From a virus: DNA of 24,287 nt. The stretch covers positions 1 to 24,287 of IMG/VR virus record IMGVR_UViG_3300046459_000491. One strand, 5' to 3'. The notes beneath the pieces are model-generated. The model saw only the letters and a program-made list of their open reading frames with translations. It was not told where the DNA came from and did no database searches. Within the stretch, counting starts at the first letter, position 1. Every line of letters begins with the position of its first letter. Shown here piece by piece: positions 1 through 6,953 of this stretch. The position numbers and the translations under genes were made by a program.

Positions 1-44
1 CTTAACTCGTCTCATCAAGGCAGTTCCGCACCTCGGGGGAACCA

Positions 45-329
45 TTGAGCCGCAGATACACGCTGAAGAGCGCCCACATCTTCAAGTGGGTCATGAAAAA
101 CCCAGGCCGGGGCGCCCCCTACGGATACGACAGCCTGGCGGAAGCCAGTGGCTGCGGATCCGGCCTCATCGAAAAGCTCGCCACCGGCCGGCAGAGAACC
201 GCAGATATGGAAGACGCCCACTCCCTCGTGGAGTCCCTCGGCGTCGCCCTCCTGGTCCTCTTCGCGCCTCCGGCGTCTCCAGAACTGGACGATCCGTCTC
301 CCCGTATACCCCCCACCTCTAAGGAGTAG
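45..329 (+). CDS. XRE-like helix-turn-helix regulator (phage)
   Basis: A small 94-residue protein that probably binds DNA. The stretch from about residue 27 to 72 has the look of an XRE/Cro-type helix-turn-helix: a YGYDSLAEASG helix, then a recognition-like segment GLIEKLATGRQ, then helices ending in LLVLFAP. The tail is proline-rich and probably disordered. The start is TTG at 45, chosen because a GGGGA ribosome site lies 5 bases upstream. The gene ends just before the excisionase-like gene, and that gene's AAGGAG ribosome site overlaps this stop. This pair is typical of the control end of actinophage early regions. The fold call comes from pattern only; the target DNA is unknown. Confidence 0.6.
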   Translation: MSRRYTLKSAHIFKWVMKNPGRGAPYGYDSLAEASGCGSGLIEKLATGRQRTADMEDAHSLVESLGVALLVLFAPPASPELDDPSPRIPPTSKE

Positions 330-333
330 ACCA

Positions 334-615
334 GTGCACAACAGGAAGGGACCGAAGCAGCGGGCGCCCGAAGGGTGCCTCTGGATCGAAGACGCCGCCC
401 CCTACATCGGAGTCACCCTCGCAACGCTCCGCAAGTGGCGCGTCAAGGGCAAGGGCCCCACGGGCTACAACATCGGCCGCTACGTCGCCTACCGCATTGC
501 GGACCTCGACGCCTACCTCGAAGGCCAGTACCAGGCCGCCATGACCCCGGACCCCACACGCCTCCTGGAGTCCCGCCCCGCCGAACCGCGCAGGCCGGCC
601 CGCGTCGCCGCTTAG
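334..615 (+). CDS. Excisionase/MerR-like helix-turn-helix protein
   Basis: A 93-residue DNA-binding protein. Residues 16-65 read LWIEDAAPYIGVTLATLRKW, then a short wing, then YVAYRIADLDAYLE. This is the MerR/AlpA/excisionase winged-helix pattern, in which a helix-turn-helix is followed by a wing and a short helix. Such proteins direct phage excision or act as small regulators. The start is GTG at 334 behind a perfect AAGGAG at 321-326. The frame stays open upstream to 148, but that part overlaps the previous gene and lacks a ribosome site. The C-terminal 25 residues are Pro/Arg-rich. No integrase is visible in the window, so excisionase activity itself is not shown; a transcriptional role is equally possible. 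Confidence 0.65.
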   Translation: MHNRKGPKQRAPEGCLWIEDAAPYIGVTLATLRKWRVKGKGPTGYNIGRYVAYRIADLDAYLEGQYQAAMTPDPTRLLESRPAEPRRPARVAA

Positions 616-703
616 AGCGGCAAAGAGGCCGCCCCGTAACCGCCAAGCCCGGGACGACCTCGATCGAGATCCACCTCCACCACTGAGAAGGAAGGGGACC
701 CCG

Positions 704-1609
704 TTGTCCTCCATCATCCCATCGGACGGATCATCCCCGTTCGACAGCACCAGGCACCTGGACGATGAAGGCGAGCACTGGTTCGCCCGCGAGCTGATGC
801 CGCAGATGGCTTACCCCCGCTGGCAGCAGTTCGAGCCGGTAATCGAGCGCGCCATGGCTGCCGCTCGCAACACGGGCCTGGACCCGTTGGAGGTTTTCAG
901 GGTCATCCCTAAGAACCCCTCCCGCCAGGGTGGCCGACCCGGCAACGACTACCGGCTGACCCGATACGCCGCGTACCTGACTGCCATGAACGGTGACCCG
1001 CGGAAGCCGGAAGTGGCTGCCGCGCAGACCTACTTCGCGGCGAAGACCCGCGAGGCCGAGGTCGCGCAGGCCCACCAGTTCATGGTCCCGACGACATTCG
1101 CCGGCGCACTGGAGCTCGCCGCCCGCCAGGCCCGCGAGTTGGAAGACATCCGGGCGGAGAACACGGAGCTCGTCGAAACGAACTCCCGCCTCTCCCCGAA
1201 GGCCCGCGTCGCCGACGACTACGAAGCCAACCCGGGCATCACGCCGACCGTGTTCCACAAGACGCACTTCCCCGAGGTGGGGGAGCGGGACTTCTTCGAG
1301 CACCTCTACCGCAAGGACTACCTGATCGACCAGCGGAACACCCGCTGGGACGAGCGGAAGAACGAGTGGAAGGACGGCCCGGAGCACGCGCATCCGACGG
1401 CGAAGGGCAAGCGCTACTTCTACCTGGCGCCCAAGTTGGACCGGAACCGGGTGCGCCGCCAGCAGACCCTCGTAATCCCTGGCGAGGCCGAACTGGATCT
1501 CGTGGCCGCGCTGGAACGCGATGGTCTGCCGTCGCGGAACCGGCCAGCGATTCCGGGTGCGCAGGTTGTCCGCCTGCCGCAGCAGCGCCACAACGGCGGT
1601 GCGGCATGA
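704..1609 (+). CDS. Phage antirepressor (DinD/BRO-like N-domain, KilAC-like C-domain)
   Basis: A 301-residue two-domain antirepressor. Residues 24-118 match the DinD/BRO-like pattern: HWFARELMPQMAYPRWQQFE, then an RLTRYAAYLTAMNGDPRKPE block and AAQTYFAAKTRE. Residues 135-165 form a short coiled coil, and residues 165-290 resemble the KilAC antirepressor C-domain, with GERDFFEHLYRKDYL as the clearest part. Proteins of this class relieve repression by the phage repressor, often after DNA damage. The start is TTG at 704, with a GAAGGAAGGGGA ribosome site at 688-698. Its TGA overlaps the ATG of the next gene by 4 nt, so the two are probably coupled. The target repressor is not in the window. Confidence 0.75.
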   Translation: MSSIIPSDGSSPFDSTRHLDDEGEHWFARELMPQMAYPRWQQFEPVIERAMAAARNTGLDPLEVFRVIPKNPSRQGGRPGNDYRLTRYAAYLTAMNGDPRKPEVAAAQTYFAAKTREAEVAQAHQFMVPTTFAGALELAARQARELEDIRAENTELVETNSRLSPKARVADDYEANPGITPTVFHKTHFPEVGERDFFEHLYRKDYLIDQRNTRWDERKNEWKDGPEHAHPTAKGKRYFYLAPKLDRNRVRRQQTLVIPGEAELDLVAALERDGLPSRNRPAIPGAQVVRLPQQRHNGGAA

Positions 1610-2337
1610 GCGACTACGCCTCCTCTCTGGCCCGCTTCAAGGCCGAGACCCGCAACCACGAGCTGACCGTCCTGAAGGACGAGGGCATGTACCGACACCT
1701 GGTCTTCACGGACCCGAAGGGCAGCTTCTACCGCTTCGACCTGGTGACCTGGCCGAACAACCTCTTCGTCCGTGGTGACGGGATCAGCTTCGGCTTCTCC
1801 ATCCACCCGACGGTCGACCTGTTCCGCCTGTTCCGTGAGTCCAACCACGGCGACATCAACCCCGGTTACTGGCAGGAGAAGGTCACTGCCGGCCGAGGCG
1901 ACGTCAAGGACTGGTCGGAGGAGAAGTTCCGCACCTGGGTGATGGAGGAAGCAGTCGGGGCCGAGGCTTGCTACCCGGGCGCCGTTGCGGCGGTCGGCCA
2001 GCAGATCCTCCACTCCGAAGACCACAGCCTTGAGTACCGCGGGACCGCCGAGTACGCGGTCGCCTCGTTCAGCCACGGCGACTTCCGGCTCAGGATCCCC
2101 GACACGTGGGAGCAGTCCTTCGACGACTTCTCCTGGGAGTACCTCTTCGCCTGCCGCGCAATCGTCTGGGGCATCCGCCAGTACGACGCGACGGTCTGCG
2201 GCTCGCACTGCCCGGAGCACCTCGACCACTACTGCCGCCGCTCGCCCGTTCACCAGCCCGGGATCTGCCGCGACGTGAAGCAGAAGGGGCAGGAGTCCTG
2301 CACCTGGGACCCGGCCAAGAAGGCGGTGCTCCGGTGA
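1606..2337 (+). CDS. Hypothetical phage protein with Cys-rich C-terminus
   Basis: A 243-residue protein I do not recognise. The first 180 residues are acidic and aromatic, with WPNNLFVRGDGISFGFS near residue 49 and many Trp residues, suggesting a compact globular domain. The last 50 residues hold five cysteines (198, 202, 210, 221, 232) mixed with histidines, which could bind zinc. There is no signal peptide or membrane segment. The ATG at 1606 overlaps the stop of the antirepressor gene by 4 nt, and the stop overlaps the GTG of the next gene in the same way. It therefore belongs to one translationally coupled operon. The function is unknown. Confidence 0.75.
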   Translation: MSDYASSLARFKAETRNHELTVLKDEGMYRHLVFTDPKGSFYRFDLVTWPNNLFVRGDGISFGFSIHPTVDLFRLFRESNHGDINPGYWQEKVTAGRGDVKDWSEEKFRTWVMEEAVGAEACYPGAVAAVGQQILHSEDHSLEYRGTAEYAVASFSHGDFRLRIPDTWEQSFDDFSWEYLFACRAIVWGIRQYDATVCGSHCPEHLDHYCRRSPVHQPGICRDVKQKGQESCTWDPAKKAVLR

Positions 2338-2720
2338 CCAGCACGATGGAGTGGATCCGCCGCCAGTACGACGTCCCCGCCCGTCACGGCATGCGCATCG
2401 AGTACGACGGCAAGCCCGCCACGATCATCGGCGCGGGCGGCGGCTACCTCCGCTTCCGCATCGACGGCGAGAAGCGCCGCACCATCGGCCACCCCTGCTA
2501 CCGGATCGTCTACCCCGCCGTCCCCGAGCCGGTCCGCCCGCGCGGTTGGTGCAAGCACTGCTGCAAGGACCGGGCCATGACCCGCGAGGGCGTCATGGGC
2601 AACCACCGCTGGAACGGCAAGAACTGGTCCGAGCCGTGCCCCGGATCCGGGAAGCCGCCGTGGAAGCCCGTCCGCAACCAGACGCACCCCGGCGAGCAGC
2701 GGACGGAGGTGGCCTCATGA
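2334..2720 (+). CDS. Hypothetical small basic phage protein
   Basis: A 128-residue protein of unknown function. The core, residues 15-60, alternates hydrophobic and charged residues (MRIEYDGKPATIIGAGGGYL and onwards) and suggests a small beta-barrel or SH3-like fold. The middle carries a WCKHCC motif near residue 72 and more cysteines later, so a metal site is possible. The GTG start at 2334 overlaps the previous stop by 4 nt. An in-frame ATG at 2346 is a weaker alternative because it would lose the coupling. The gene sits between two other hypothetical genes of the same operon. Confidence 0.65.
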   Translation: MTSTMEWIRRQYDVPARHGMRIEYDGKPATIIGAGGGYLRFRIDGEKRRTIGHPCYRIVYPAVPEPVRPRGWCKHCCKDRAMTREGVMGNHRWNGKNWSEPCPGSGKPPWKPVRNQTHPGEQRTEVAS

Positions 2721-2863
2721 CCGCCTGCGGATGGAACCCCGTCGATGCCACGACGGACTGCGACTGGGACGCCAGCTGCCCGGTGCACGGAGCGGAGCCG
2801 GACCTGGACGCGACGGTCGCCGCCGCTGGCGCCCTGCCGATGCCGATTGGGGGCGCGTCATGA
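2717..2863 (+). CDS. Very small Cys/His hypothetical protein
   Basis: A 48-residue acidic peptide. It has cysteines at residues 4, 15 and 21 with a histidine next to the third (CPVHG), which could form a small metal knuckle. The ATG at 2717 overlaps the preceding stop by 4 nt, and its TGA at 2861-2863 overlaps the following ATG. This arrangement is the main evidence that so short a frame is translated. The frame is open further upstream, but that part shadows the previous gene. The function is unknown. Confidence 0.55.
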   Translation: MTACGWNPVDATTDCDWDASCPVHGAEPDLDATVAAAGALPMPIGGAS

Positions 2864-3171
2864 CCTTCACCCCGAAGCGCTTCCAGACCGTGGCCCCACG
2901 TCCGGCCGACGTTGACGTGCCGCTGTCCCGGCTGGCCGCCGACATCCGTGCCACGGTCGCCCGGCAGCAGGCCTGCCAGCTCCTCGCCGACGCGGCCGAG
3001 CACACCCACTCCCCGTCGGACCAGATCGCCTACCACCTCGACGAGTGGCTGGTCACCCACCCCAAGGCCGCAGTCACCCAGCTCGCTGACTACCCGGCCT
3101 GGGCTGCCGAGATGGCCGCCCGCGAGACCGCCAACCGTGCCGCCCGTGAAGCCCTCAAGGAGATGTCGTGA
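2860..3171 (+). CDS. Hypothetical phage protein, helical
   Basis: A 103-residue protein rich in Ala and charged residues and probably mostly helical. It contains LSRLAADIRATVARQQACQL around residues 22-42 and a YHLDEWLVTHP segment near residue 59. No catalytic or metal motif is visible. The ATG at 2860 overlaps the previous stop by 4 nt, and the stop overlaps the GTG of the next gene. Actinophages often carry genes of this kind between the control region and the recombination genes, but no function is established. Confidence 0.65.
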   Translation: MTFTPKRFQTVAPRPADVDVPLSRLAADIRATVARQQACQLLADAAEHTHSPSDQIAYHLDEWLVTHPKAAVTQLADYPAWAAEMAARETANRAAREALKEMS

Positions 3172-3389
3172 GCCAGCCCCGCCTGTCCCAGGCCTCGATG
3201 AGCCTCGGCGACCAGCCGGACCTCATCACCTTCGAGGTCTACAACGGCCACTCCATCATCGGCCTCGGTACGGCTCTCGCCCTCAACCTGGACGGCGCCG
3301 ACGAGGCCACCCTCGCCAAGCTCGTCGAGGTCGCCCAGCAGGCGCTGTCCATCGCGCGGCTGGAGAGCAGTCTGGCGGCCGTCTCATGA
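3168..3389 (+). CDS. Hypothetical phage protein
   Basis: A 73-residue protein of unknown function. It has a beta-like first half (LITFEVYNGHSIIGLGTALALNL is its core) and a helical end (LAKLVEVAQQALSIARLES). The GTG start at 3168 overlaps the previous stop by 4 nt, and the stop overlaps the next ATG. No signal peptide, membrane segment or metal motif is seen. It probably belongs to the same transcript as its neighbours. Confidence 0.65.
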   Translation: MSQPRLSQASMSLGDQPDLITFEVYNGHSIIGLGTALALNLDGADEATLAKLVEVAQQALSIARLESSLAAVS

Positions 3390-3646
3390 CCGTCCTCCTC
3401 GACGGTACGGAGATCGACCTCGACCGCGTGCAGGTCGCGTTGGACGGTTCGCGCTGGCTGTGGACGTGCGAGCACACCGAGTCCGGCGACCCGCTGATGC
3501 TCCGCACCGACAAGGCCGGCGCCGGGATCCTGCCGCTGCCCGACGTGTACGCCGCGCACGGGCCGCTCGTACCGGAGCCGAAGCCGACCACGGCGGCCAT
3601 GTACCGGCAAGTCCTGGACGTGCAGCTACCGGAGGCCACCCCGTGA
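3386..3646 (+). CDS. Small phage protein, possibly phiSA1p31-related
   Basis: An 86-residue protein. It has the layout LDG, a Trp-rich strand (WLWTCEHTESGDPLMLRT), then LPLPDVYAAHGPLVP. From memory, this recalls a family annotated in Streptomyces as phiSA1p31-related, whose members have a similar W-W-T core and a DVY-HGPL motif. I could not check this. The role of that family is unknown. The ATG at 3386 overlaps the previous stop by 4 nt, and the stop overlaps the GTG of the next gene, so coupling continues. Confidence 0.6.
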   Translation: MTVLLDGTEIDLDRVQVALDGSRWLWTCEHTESGDPLMLRTDKAGAGILPLPDVYAAHGPLVPEPKPTTAAMYRQVLDVQLPEATP

Positions 3647-3804
3647 CCGCCCCGCTCCCGGCCTCACCGTCGCCGGCCGACGAGTTCGCGACCGCCCTCT
3701 ACCTCCTGTACATCCGCCTCGCCGCCGCCGTCATCGCCGAACGGCAGGCCGAGCTCGCCGCCCTCATGGACCAGCAGCAGCACCTGAAAGGAGACCGGCC
3801 GTGA
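3643..3804 (+). CDS. Very small helical hypothetical protein
   Basis: A 53-residue peptide with one long helix, residues 12-45 (DEFATALYLLYIRLAAAVIA and onwards). The helix is amphipathic, with a hydrophobic face that could pack on a membrane or another protein. It is probably not a full membrane span, because Arg and Glu interrupt it. The GTG at 3643 overlaps the previous stop, and the stop overlaps the next GTG. A GAAAGGAG ribosome site for the next gene lies inside its end. The function is unknown. Confidence 0.5.
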   Translation: MTAPLPASPSPADEFATALYLLYIRLAAAVIAERQAELAALMDQQQHLKGDRP

Positions 3805-4313
3805 GCACTGTCGACACCGTCCGCAGCGTCATCTCCCACCGCGGCTTGTCCTGCCTCGAACTGCACCGCCTGCTCGGTGAACTGCAGCGCGAGGTGCACG
3901 GCTTGATGCCTCGCGCCGAGCAGGCCGCCGCGTTGGAGGCCCGGTTCGACGGGCAGGCCCGCACGATCCGCAGCCTCCGCGAGCAGCTCGACGAGGCGCG
4001 GCAGATCCGGGCCGACGTGTACGCGAAGGCCGGACGGTACGACGAGGCCGAGCAGCAGGCAGGGGAGGCACGGCGCCAGCTCGCCAGCCAGACCGACGAA
4101 CTCCGAGCACTGCGCGCCTTCAAGGCGAACGTCAACTCGGTCAAGCCGCTGCCCCACCACCAGGCGCCCGCCACACCGCCGGCCGACCGGTTCGAGACCG
4201 GCACGCCGGTCCGGCTCGGCGCCTCACCGCTGGCCGTCACCAACCCCGGCCACGGCTCCAACGCCGACACCCAGCCGATCCCGCTGCTCGTCGCCGAGCC
4301 CGCCACCCCCTGA
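3801..4313 (+). CDS. Coiled-coil hypothetical phage protein
   Basis: A 170-residue protein. Residues 18-112 are strongly helical and charged, with heptad-like Leu, Ala and Arg spacing (EARFDGQARTIRSLREQLDE is the clearest part). This suggests a coiled coil that makes dimers. The last 55 residues are Pro-rich and likely disordered. The GTG at 3801 overlaps the previous stop and has a good AAAGGAG upstream. It is the last gene of the coupled run; two hairpins follow it at once, which suggests transcription ends or drops here. The function is unknown. Confidence 0.7.
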   Translation: MSTVDTVRSVISHRGLSCLELHRLLGELQREVHGLMPRAEQAAALEARFDGQARTIRSLREQLDEARQIRADVYAKAGRYDEAEQQAGEARRQLASQTDELRALRAFKANVNSVKPLPHHQAPATPPADRFETGTPVRLGASPLAVTNPGHGSNADTQPIPLLVAEPATP

Positions 4314-4317
4314 TCGT

Positions 4318-4350
4318 CCGGCCGGGCGGTGTCCCGTCCCGCCCGGCCGG
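4318..4350 (+). terminator. Strong hairpin after the first operon
   Basis: A perfect 12-bp stem (4318-4329 with 4339-4350, CCGGCCGGGCGG and its complement) around a 9-base loop. It starts 5 bases after the stop of the coiled-coil gene. There is no clear T-run, as is common for actinomycete terminators. Confidence 0.65.
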
Positions 4351-4365
4351 CGCCCAACGCAAAAC

Positions 4366-4392
4366 CCCCCGAGCGTCGGAACCGCCCGGGGG
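4366..4392 (+). terminator. Second tandem hairpin before the clamp-like gene
   Basis: A 10-bp stem with one mismatch (4366-4375 with 4383-4392) around a 7-base loop. It lies 15 bases after the first hairpin and 20 bases before the ribosome site of the next gene. It could be a second terminator or an attenuator in the leader of the recombination genes. Confidence 0.5.
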
Positions 4393-4422
4393 ATCGACAC
4401 CACGATCCCACAGGAGATGACC

Positions 4423-5595
4423 TTGTCCGCGACCATCAACGCCCACCAGCTGAAGCTCCTCATCGACAAGACCGTCGAGCACATCGGCTACGAGGACCTG
4501 GAGCCGCTGCACGGCATCCGCCTCGACGTCGACAGTCAGTACCTGTACGCCGTCGCCACCGACCGGTTCACGGTCGCCGCTGCCCGCTACCGGTTGGACG
4601 ACGGCGACCAGAACCAGGAGCCGTGGGCGCGCCTCATTCCCGCCGGCCAACTTCGCACCCTCCGCGAGTGGATCGACACGATGAAGGGCGCCGAACACAT
4701 CACCGTCAGCACCGCCAAGAACCGCCTCGTCTTCGACGGCCCGCTCGCCGACCTCACCATCACCGTCGACCCGAGCCTGGAGTTCCCGGACTGGCGGGGA
4801 CTGCTCCGCGGGATCGCCGCCCAGACCGTCGACGGTGAACCGTTCCCCGCTCTCAACTCTGCTTTCCTGAAGCGTTGGTCGGCGGCTGGCCAGAGTCTTC
4901 GCACCCGGGTCACTGCCGATCGGAAGGCGGTCCTGTTCTTCGGCGAAGACTTCATCGGCGCGCAGATGCCGTCCAACGGCGGCAGCATCGGCCCGGTCAA
5001 GGAGCAGACGTTCGAGTCCGCTCACAGCCTGTGGCTGTGGACCCTCGCCGCGGGCGGCACCGACGTCGACATGGCCAGCCTGCCGAAGCCCGAGGGCTCT
5101 CGCTTCGAAGCACCGAAGAGCGTTGAGGACACCGGCGAGACACTCCTGCGGGAAGTCCTCCGGTCCACACGCGACGTCACCGACTACGACACCGACCGCG
5201 AACTGTGGCACGCCCACATTCGCATCGCCGTCGCGAACTGGATGGCCTTCCGCTACCTCGACGCCCTCCACAACGTCGACCCGCGTGAAGCGCAGGACGT
5301 CGTCGCAGACGTTGCTGAGCAGCTCGACTCCGGCGAGATCGGCGAGTGGGCGTGGTGCGCTGCCGAGGAGGCCGGTCACAAGCCGCAGCAGTGGCAGGAC
5401 GACTACGAGAAGGCGGTCGTGGAGCAGAACGCGAAGACGGCGCCTGCTTGGGCGGAGCGTCTCGCCCTCTCCCTGAACGCCGCACGCCTGGCCGACATCA
5501 CCTTCACGGTCGCCTCGAACTCGCACGTCGCCTTCGACGAGGCGACCGGCCAATGGGCGGCGGTCAAGCCGCAGCCGGCCGACTCCGCCGCCTGA
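4423..5595 (+). CDS. DNA sliding-clamp (DnaN)-like phage protein
   Basis: A 390-residue protein whose first half resembles a bacterial DNA polymerase III beta clamp. Residues 1-60 follow the clamp pattern: INAHQLKLLIDKTV, GIRLDVDSQYLYAVATDRFT, then AAARY. Residues 145-185 resemble a later clamp strand set ending GEDFIGAQMP. Residues 200-390 are helical, with many Trp and charged residues, and match no clamp domain I know. A clamp would tether a polymerase or nuclease to DNA, which fits the recombination genes downstream. The start is taken as TTG 4423, because AGGAG at 4412-4416 sits 6 bases before it. ATG 4417 is in frame but touches AGGAG directly. The clamp assignment is moderate. Confidence 0.6.
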   Translation: MSATINAHQLKLLIDKTVEHIGYEDLEPLHGIRLDVDSQYLYAVATDRFTVAAARYRLDDGDQNQEPWARLIPAGQLRTLREWIDTMKGAEHITVSTAKNRLVFDGPLADLTITVDPSLEFPDWRGLLRGIAAQTVDGEPFPALNSAFLKRWSAAGQSLRTRVTADRKAVLFFGEDFIGAQMPSNGGSIGPVKEQTFESAHSLWLWTLAAGGTDVDMASLPKPEGSRFEAPKSVEDTGETLLREVLRSTRDVTDYDTDRELWHAHIRIAVANWMAFRYLDALHNVDPREAQDVVADVAEQLDSGEIGEWAWCAAEEAGHKPQQWQDDYEKAVVEQNAKTAPAWAERLALSLNAARLADITFTVASNSHVAFDEATGQWAAVKPQPADSAA

Positions 5596-5649
5596 TCCAC
5601 CACCGCACAGACCGGTCGCGTCGAGTCCCCCCACCTCCGCGACCACCCA

Positions 5650-5695
5650 GGGCGTCTCGCCCCGCACCACACCCCCCGGTCGAGGCGAGACGCCC
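5650..5695 (+). terminator. Hairpin between clamp-like gene and recombination genes
   Basis: A perfect 12-bp inverted repeat (GGGCGTCTCGCC at 5650-5661 with its complement at 5684-5695) separated by 22 bases. It lies in the 129-base gap between the clamp-like gene and the next gene. It could terminate or attenuate transcription. Confidence 0.5.
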
Positions 5696-5724
5696 ACCCA
5701 TCCGCACACCCGAAAGCAGACCTC

Positions 5725-5976
5725 ATGGATGCCAGCAGCCTCACCGTCACCGCCGAAGCCGCACGTCACGCCCTATGGCGCTACGACCGGACCGGTGGCG
5801 CCCAGCCCGGCACTTTCACCCAGCACCTCATGGCCGCCATCGAGAGCGCCGACATGCGCAACCGAGCCATCCTCCGCGAGACCTACCCCGAACTCTCCGA
5901 AGCCCTCCGCCTCGCCCGCTACGACGAGGACGGGCTCGCCAAATTGCAGGCCATCGCGAGCGGGGTGGCAGCGTGA
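5725..5976 (+). CDS. Small conserved-looking phage protein upstream of the exonuclease
   Basis: An 83-residue protein, mostly helical, with ALWRYDRTGG near residue 16, GTFTQHLMAAIESAD in the middle and a YPELSEALRLARYDEDG segment near residue 54. I believe similar small proteins sit just before YqaJ nucleases in Streptomyces prophages, but this is from memory. The ATG at 5725 follows a weak AAAGCAG site. The stop overlaps the GTG of the nuclease gene by 4 nt, so the two are made together. It might be an accessory factor of the nuclease or a nucleoid-type protein; no function is shown. Confidence 0.65.
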   Translation: MDASSLTVTAEAARHALWRYDRTGGAQPGTFTQHLMAAIESADMRNRAILRETYPELSEALRLARYDEDGLAKLQAIASGVAA

Positions 5977-6953
5977 CCACCGCCCTCACGTATCCGTCCG
6001 GCGCTGTCCTCGCCCTCAGCCCCGACGCGCCCCGCGACGAGTGGCACGCCGTCCGCAAGACCGGCATTGGCGGCTCCGACATCGCTGCGATCTGCGGCCT
6101 CAACAAGTGGACGTCCCCGCTCGAGATCTGGCTGAAGAAGACCGGCCAGCACGTGCCCCGACGCGATAACCCCACGTTGGACGAGGCCGCCGAGATGGGC
6201 CACGAGCTCGAGCCCGTCACAGCCCGCCGCTTCACCAAGAAGACCGGCCTGCCGATCTACGACAACCCCGGCACCCTGCGCCTGCCCGATATCCCGTGGG
6301 CGATCGTCAACCTCGACCGCACCACCGAGGAAGCAGGCCTGCCCGGCGTCGTCGAGCTGAAGTCCCGCTCGAGCTACGCGCTGGCCGACTGGGAAGACGA
6401 CACGCCCGTCGACGTGCAGGTGCAGACCCAGTGGCAACTCCTACTCACCGGCTGGTCCTTCGGCTACAGCGCCGCCCTGATCGGCGGACAACGCACCATC
6501 GTCCACCGCATCGAACGCGACGAGCAGCTCATCAACGACCTCCTCGCCATCGCCGCCGAATTCTGGGGCTGGGTCGAGACCGGCACGCAGCCGCCTCTCG
6601 ACGGATCCCGCGCCACCGGCGACGTCCTCGACCGGATCCACGCCAACCCGAAGCGCATCGACGCAGTCGCCGACCCGGCCGAGGTCGAGAAGTGGCTGAC
6701 CGCGCGACGCCTGGCCAAAGCCCAGCTCGAGGCCGCTGAAAGCGCGCTCACCGAGGCCGACAACCACCTCAAGCAGATCGCCGGCGACGCCACCGATGTC
6801 TACATCCGCGGCGAACTCGCCTACACGTGGCGCCCCCGGCGCGGCCAGATCAGCTGGAAGGCCGCCGCCCTCGAGGCCAACCCCGACCTCGACCCCGAGC
6901 CCTACCGGGGCGAAGACACCCGCACCCTCAACGTCGTCATGGAGCAGCAGTGA
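5973..6953 (+). CDS. YqaJ-type viral exonuclease (lambda-exonuclease fold)
   Basis: A 326-residue nuclease expected to resect double-stranded DNA ends and leave single strands for RecT. The YqaJ core is plain: GIGGSDIAAICGLNKWTSPL at residues 31-50, GHELEP at 76-81, the metal-binding set D115 (VNLDRT), E128 and K130 (VVELKSRS), and QTQWQLLLTGW with YSAALIGG at 151-172. Residues 250-290 are a helical, coiled-coil-like arm. The GTG at 5973 overlaps the previous stop by 4 nt, and its own stop overlaps the GTG of recT. The open frame reaches back to 5346 but only as a shadow of earlier genes. All catalytic residues are present, so it is probably active. Confidence 0.88.
   Translation: MTTALTYPSGAVLALSPDAPRDEWHAVRKTGIGGSDIAAICGLNKWTSPLEIWLKKTGQHVPRRDNPTLDEAAEMGHELEPVTARRFTKKTGLPIYDNPGTLRLPDIPWAIVNLDRTTEEAGLPGVVELKSRSSYALADWEDDTPVDVQVQTQWQLLLTGWSFGYSAALIGGQRTIVHRIERDEQLINDLLAIAAEFWGWVETGTQPPLDGSRATGDVLDRIHANPKRIDAVADPAEVEKWLTARRLAKAQLEAAESALTEADNHLKQIAGDATDVYIRGELAYTWRPRRGQISWKAAALEANPDLDPEPYRGEDTRTLNVVMEQQ

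Noticed and set aside
4237-5769. A reverse-strand frame of 510 codons opposite the clamp-like gene
   Set aside because: It mirrors the third-position GC bias of the forward gene, has no motif or ribosome site and spans a gap with hairpins.
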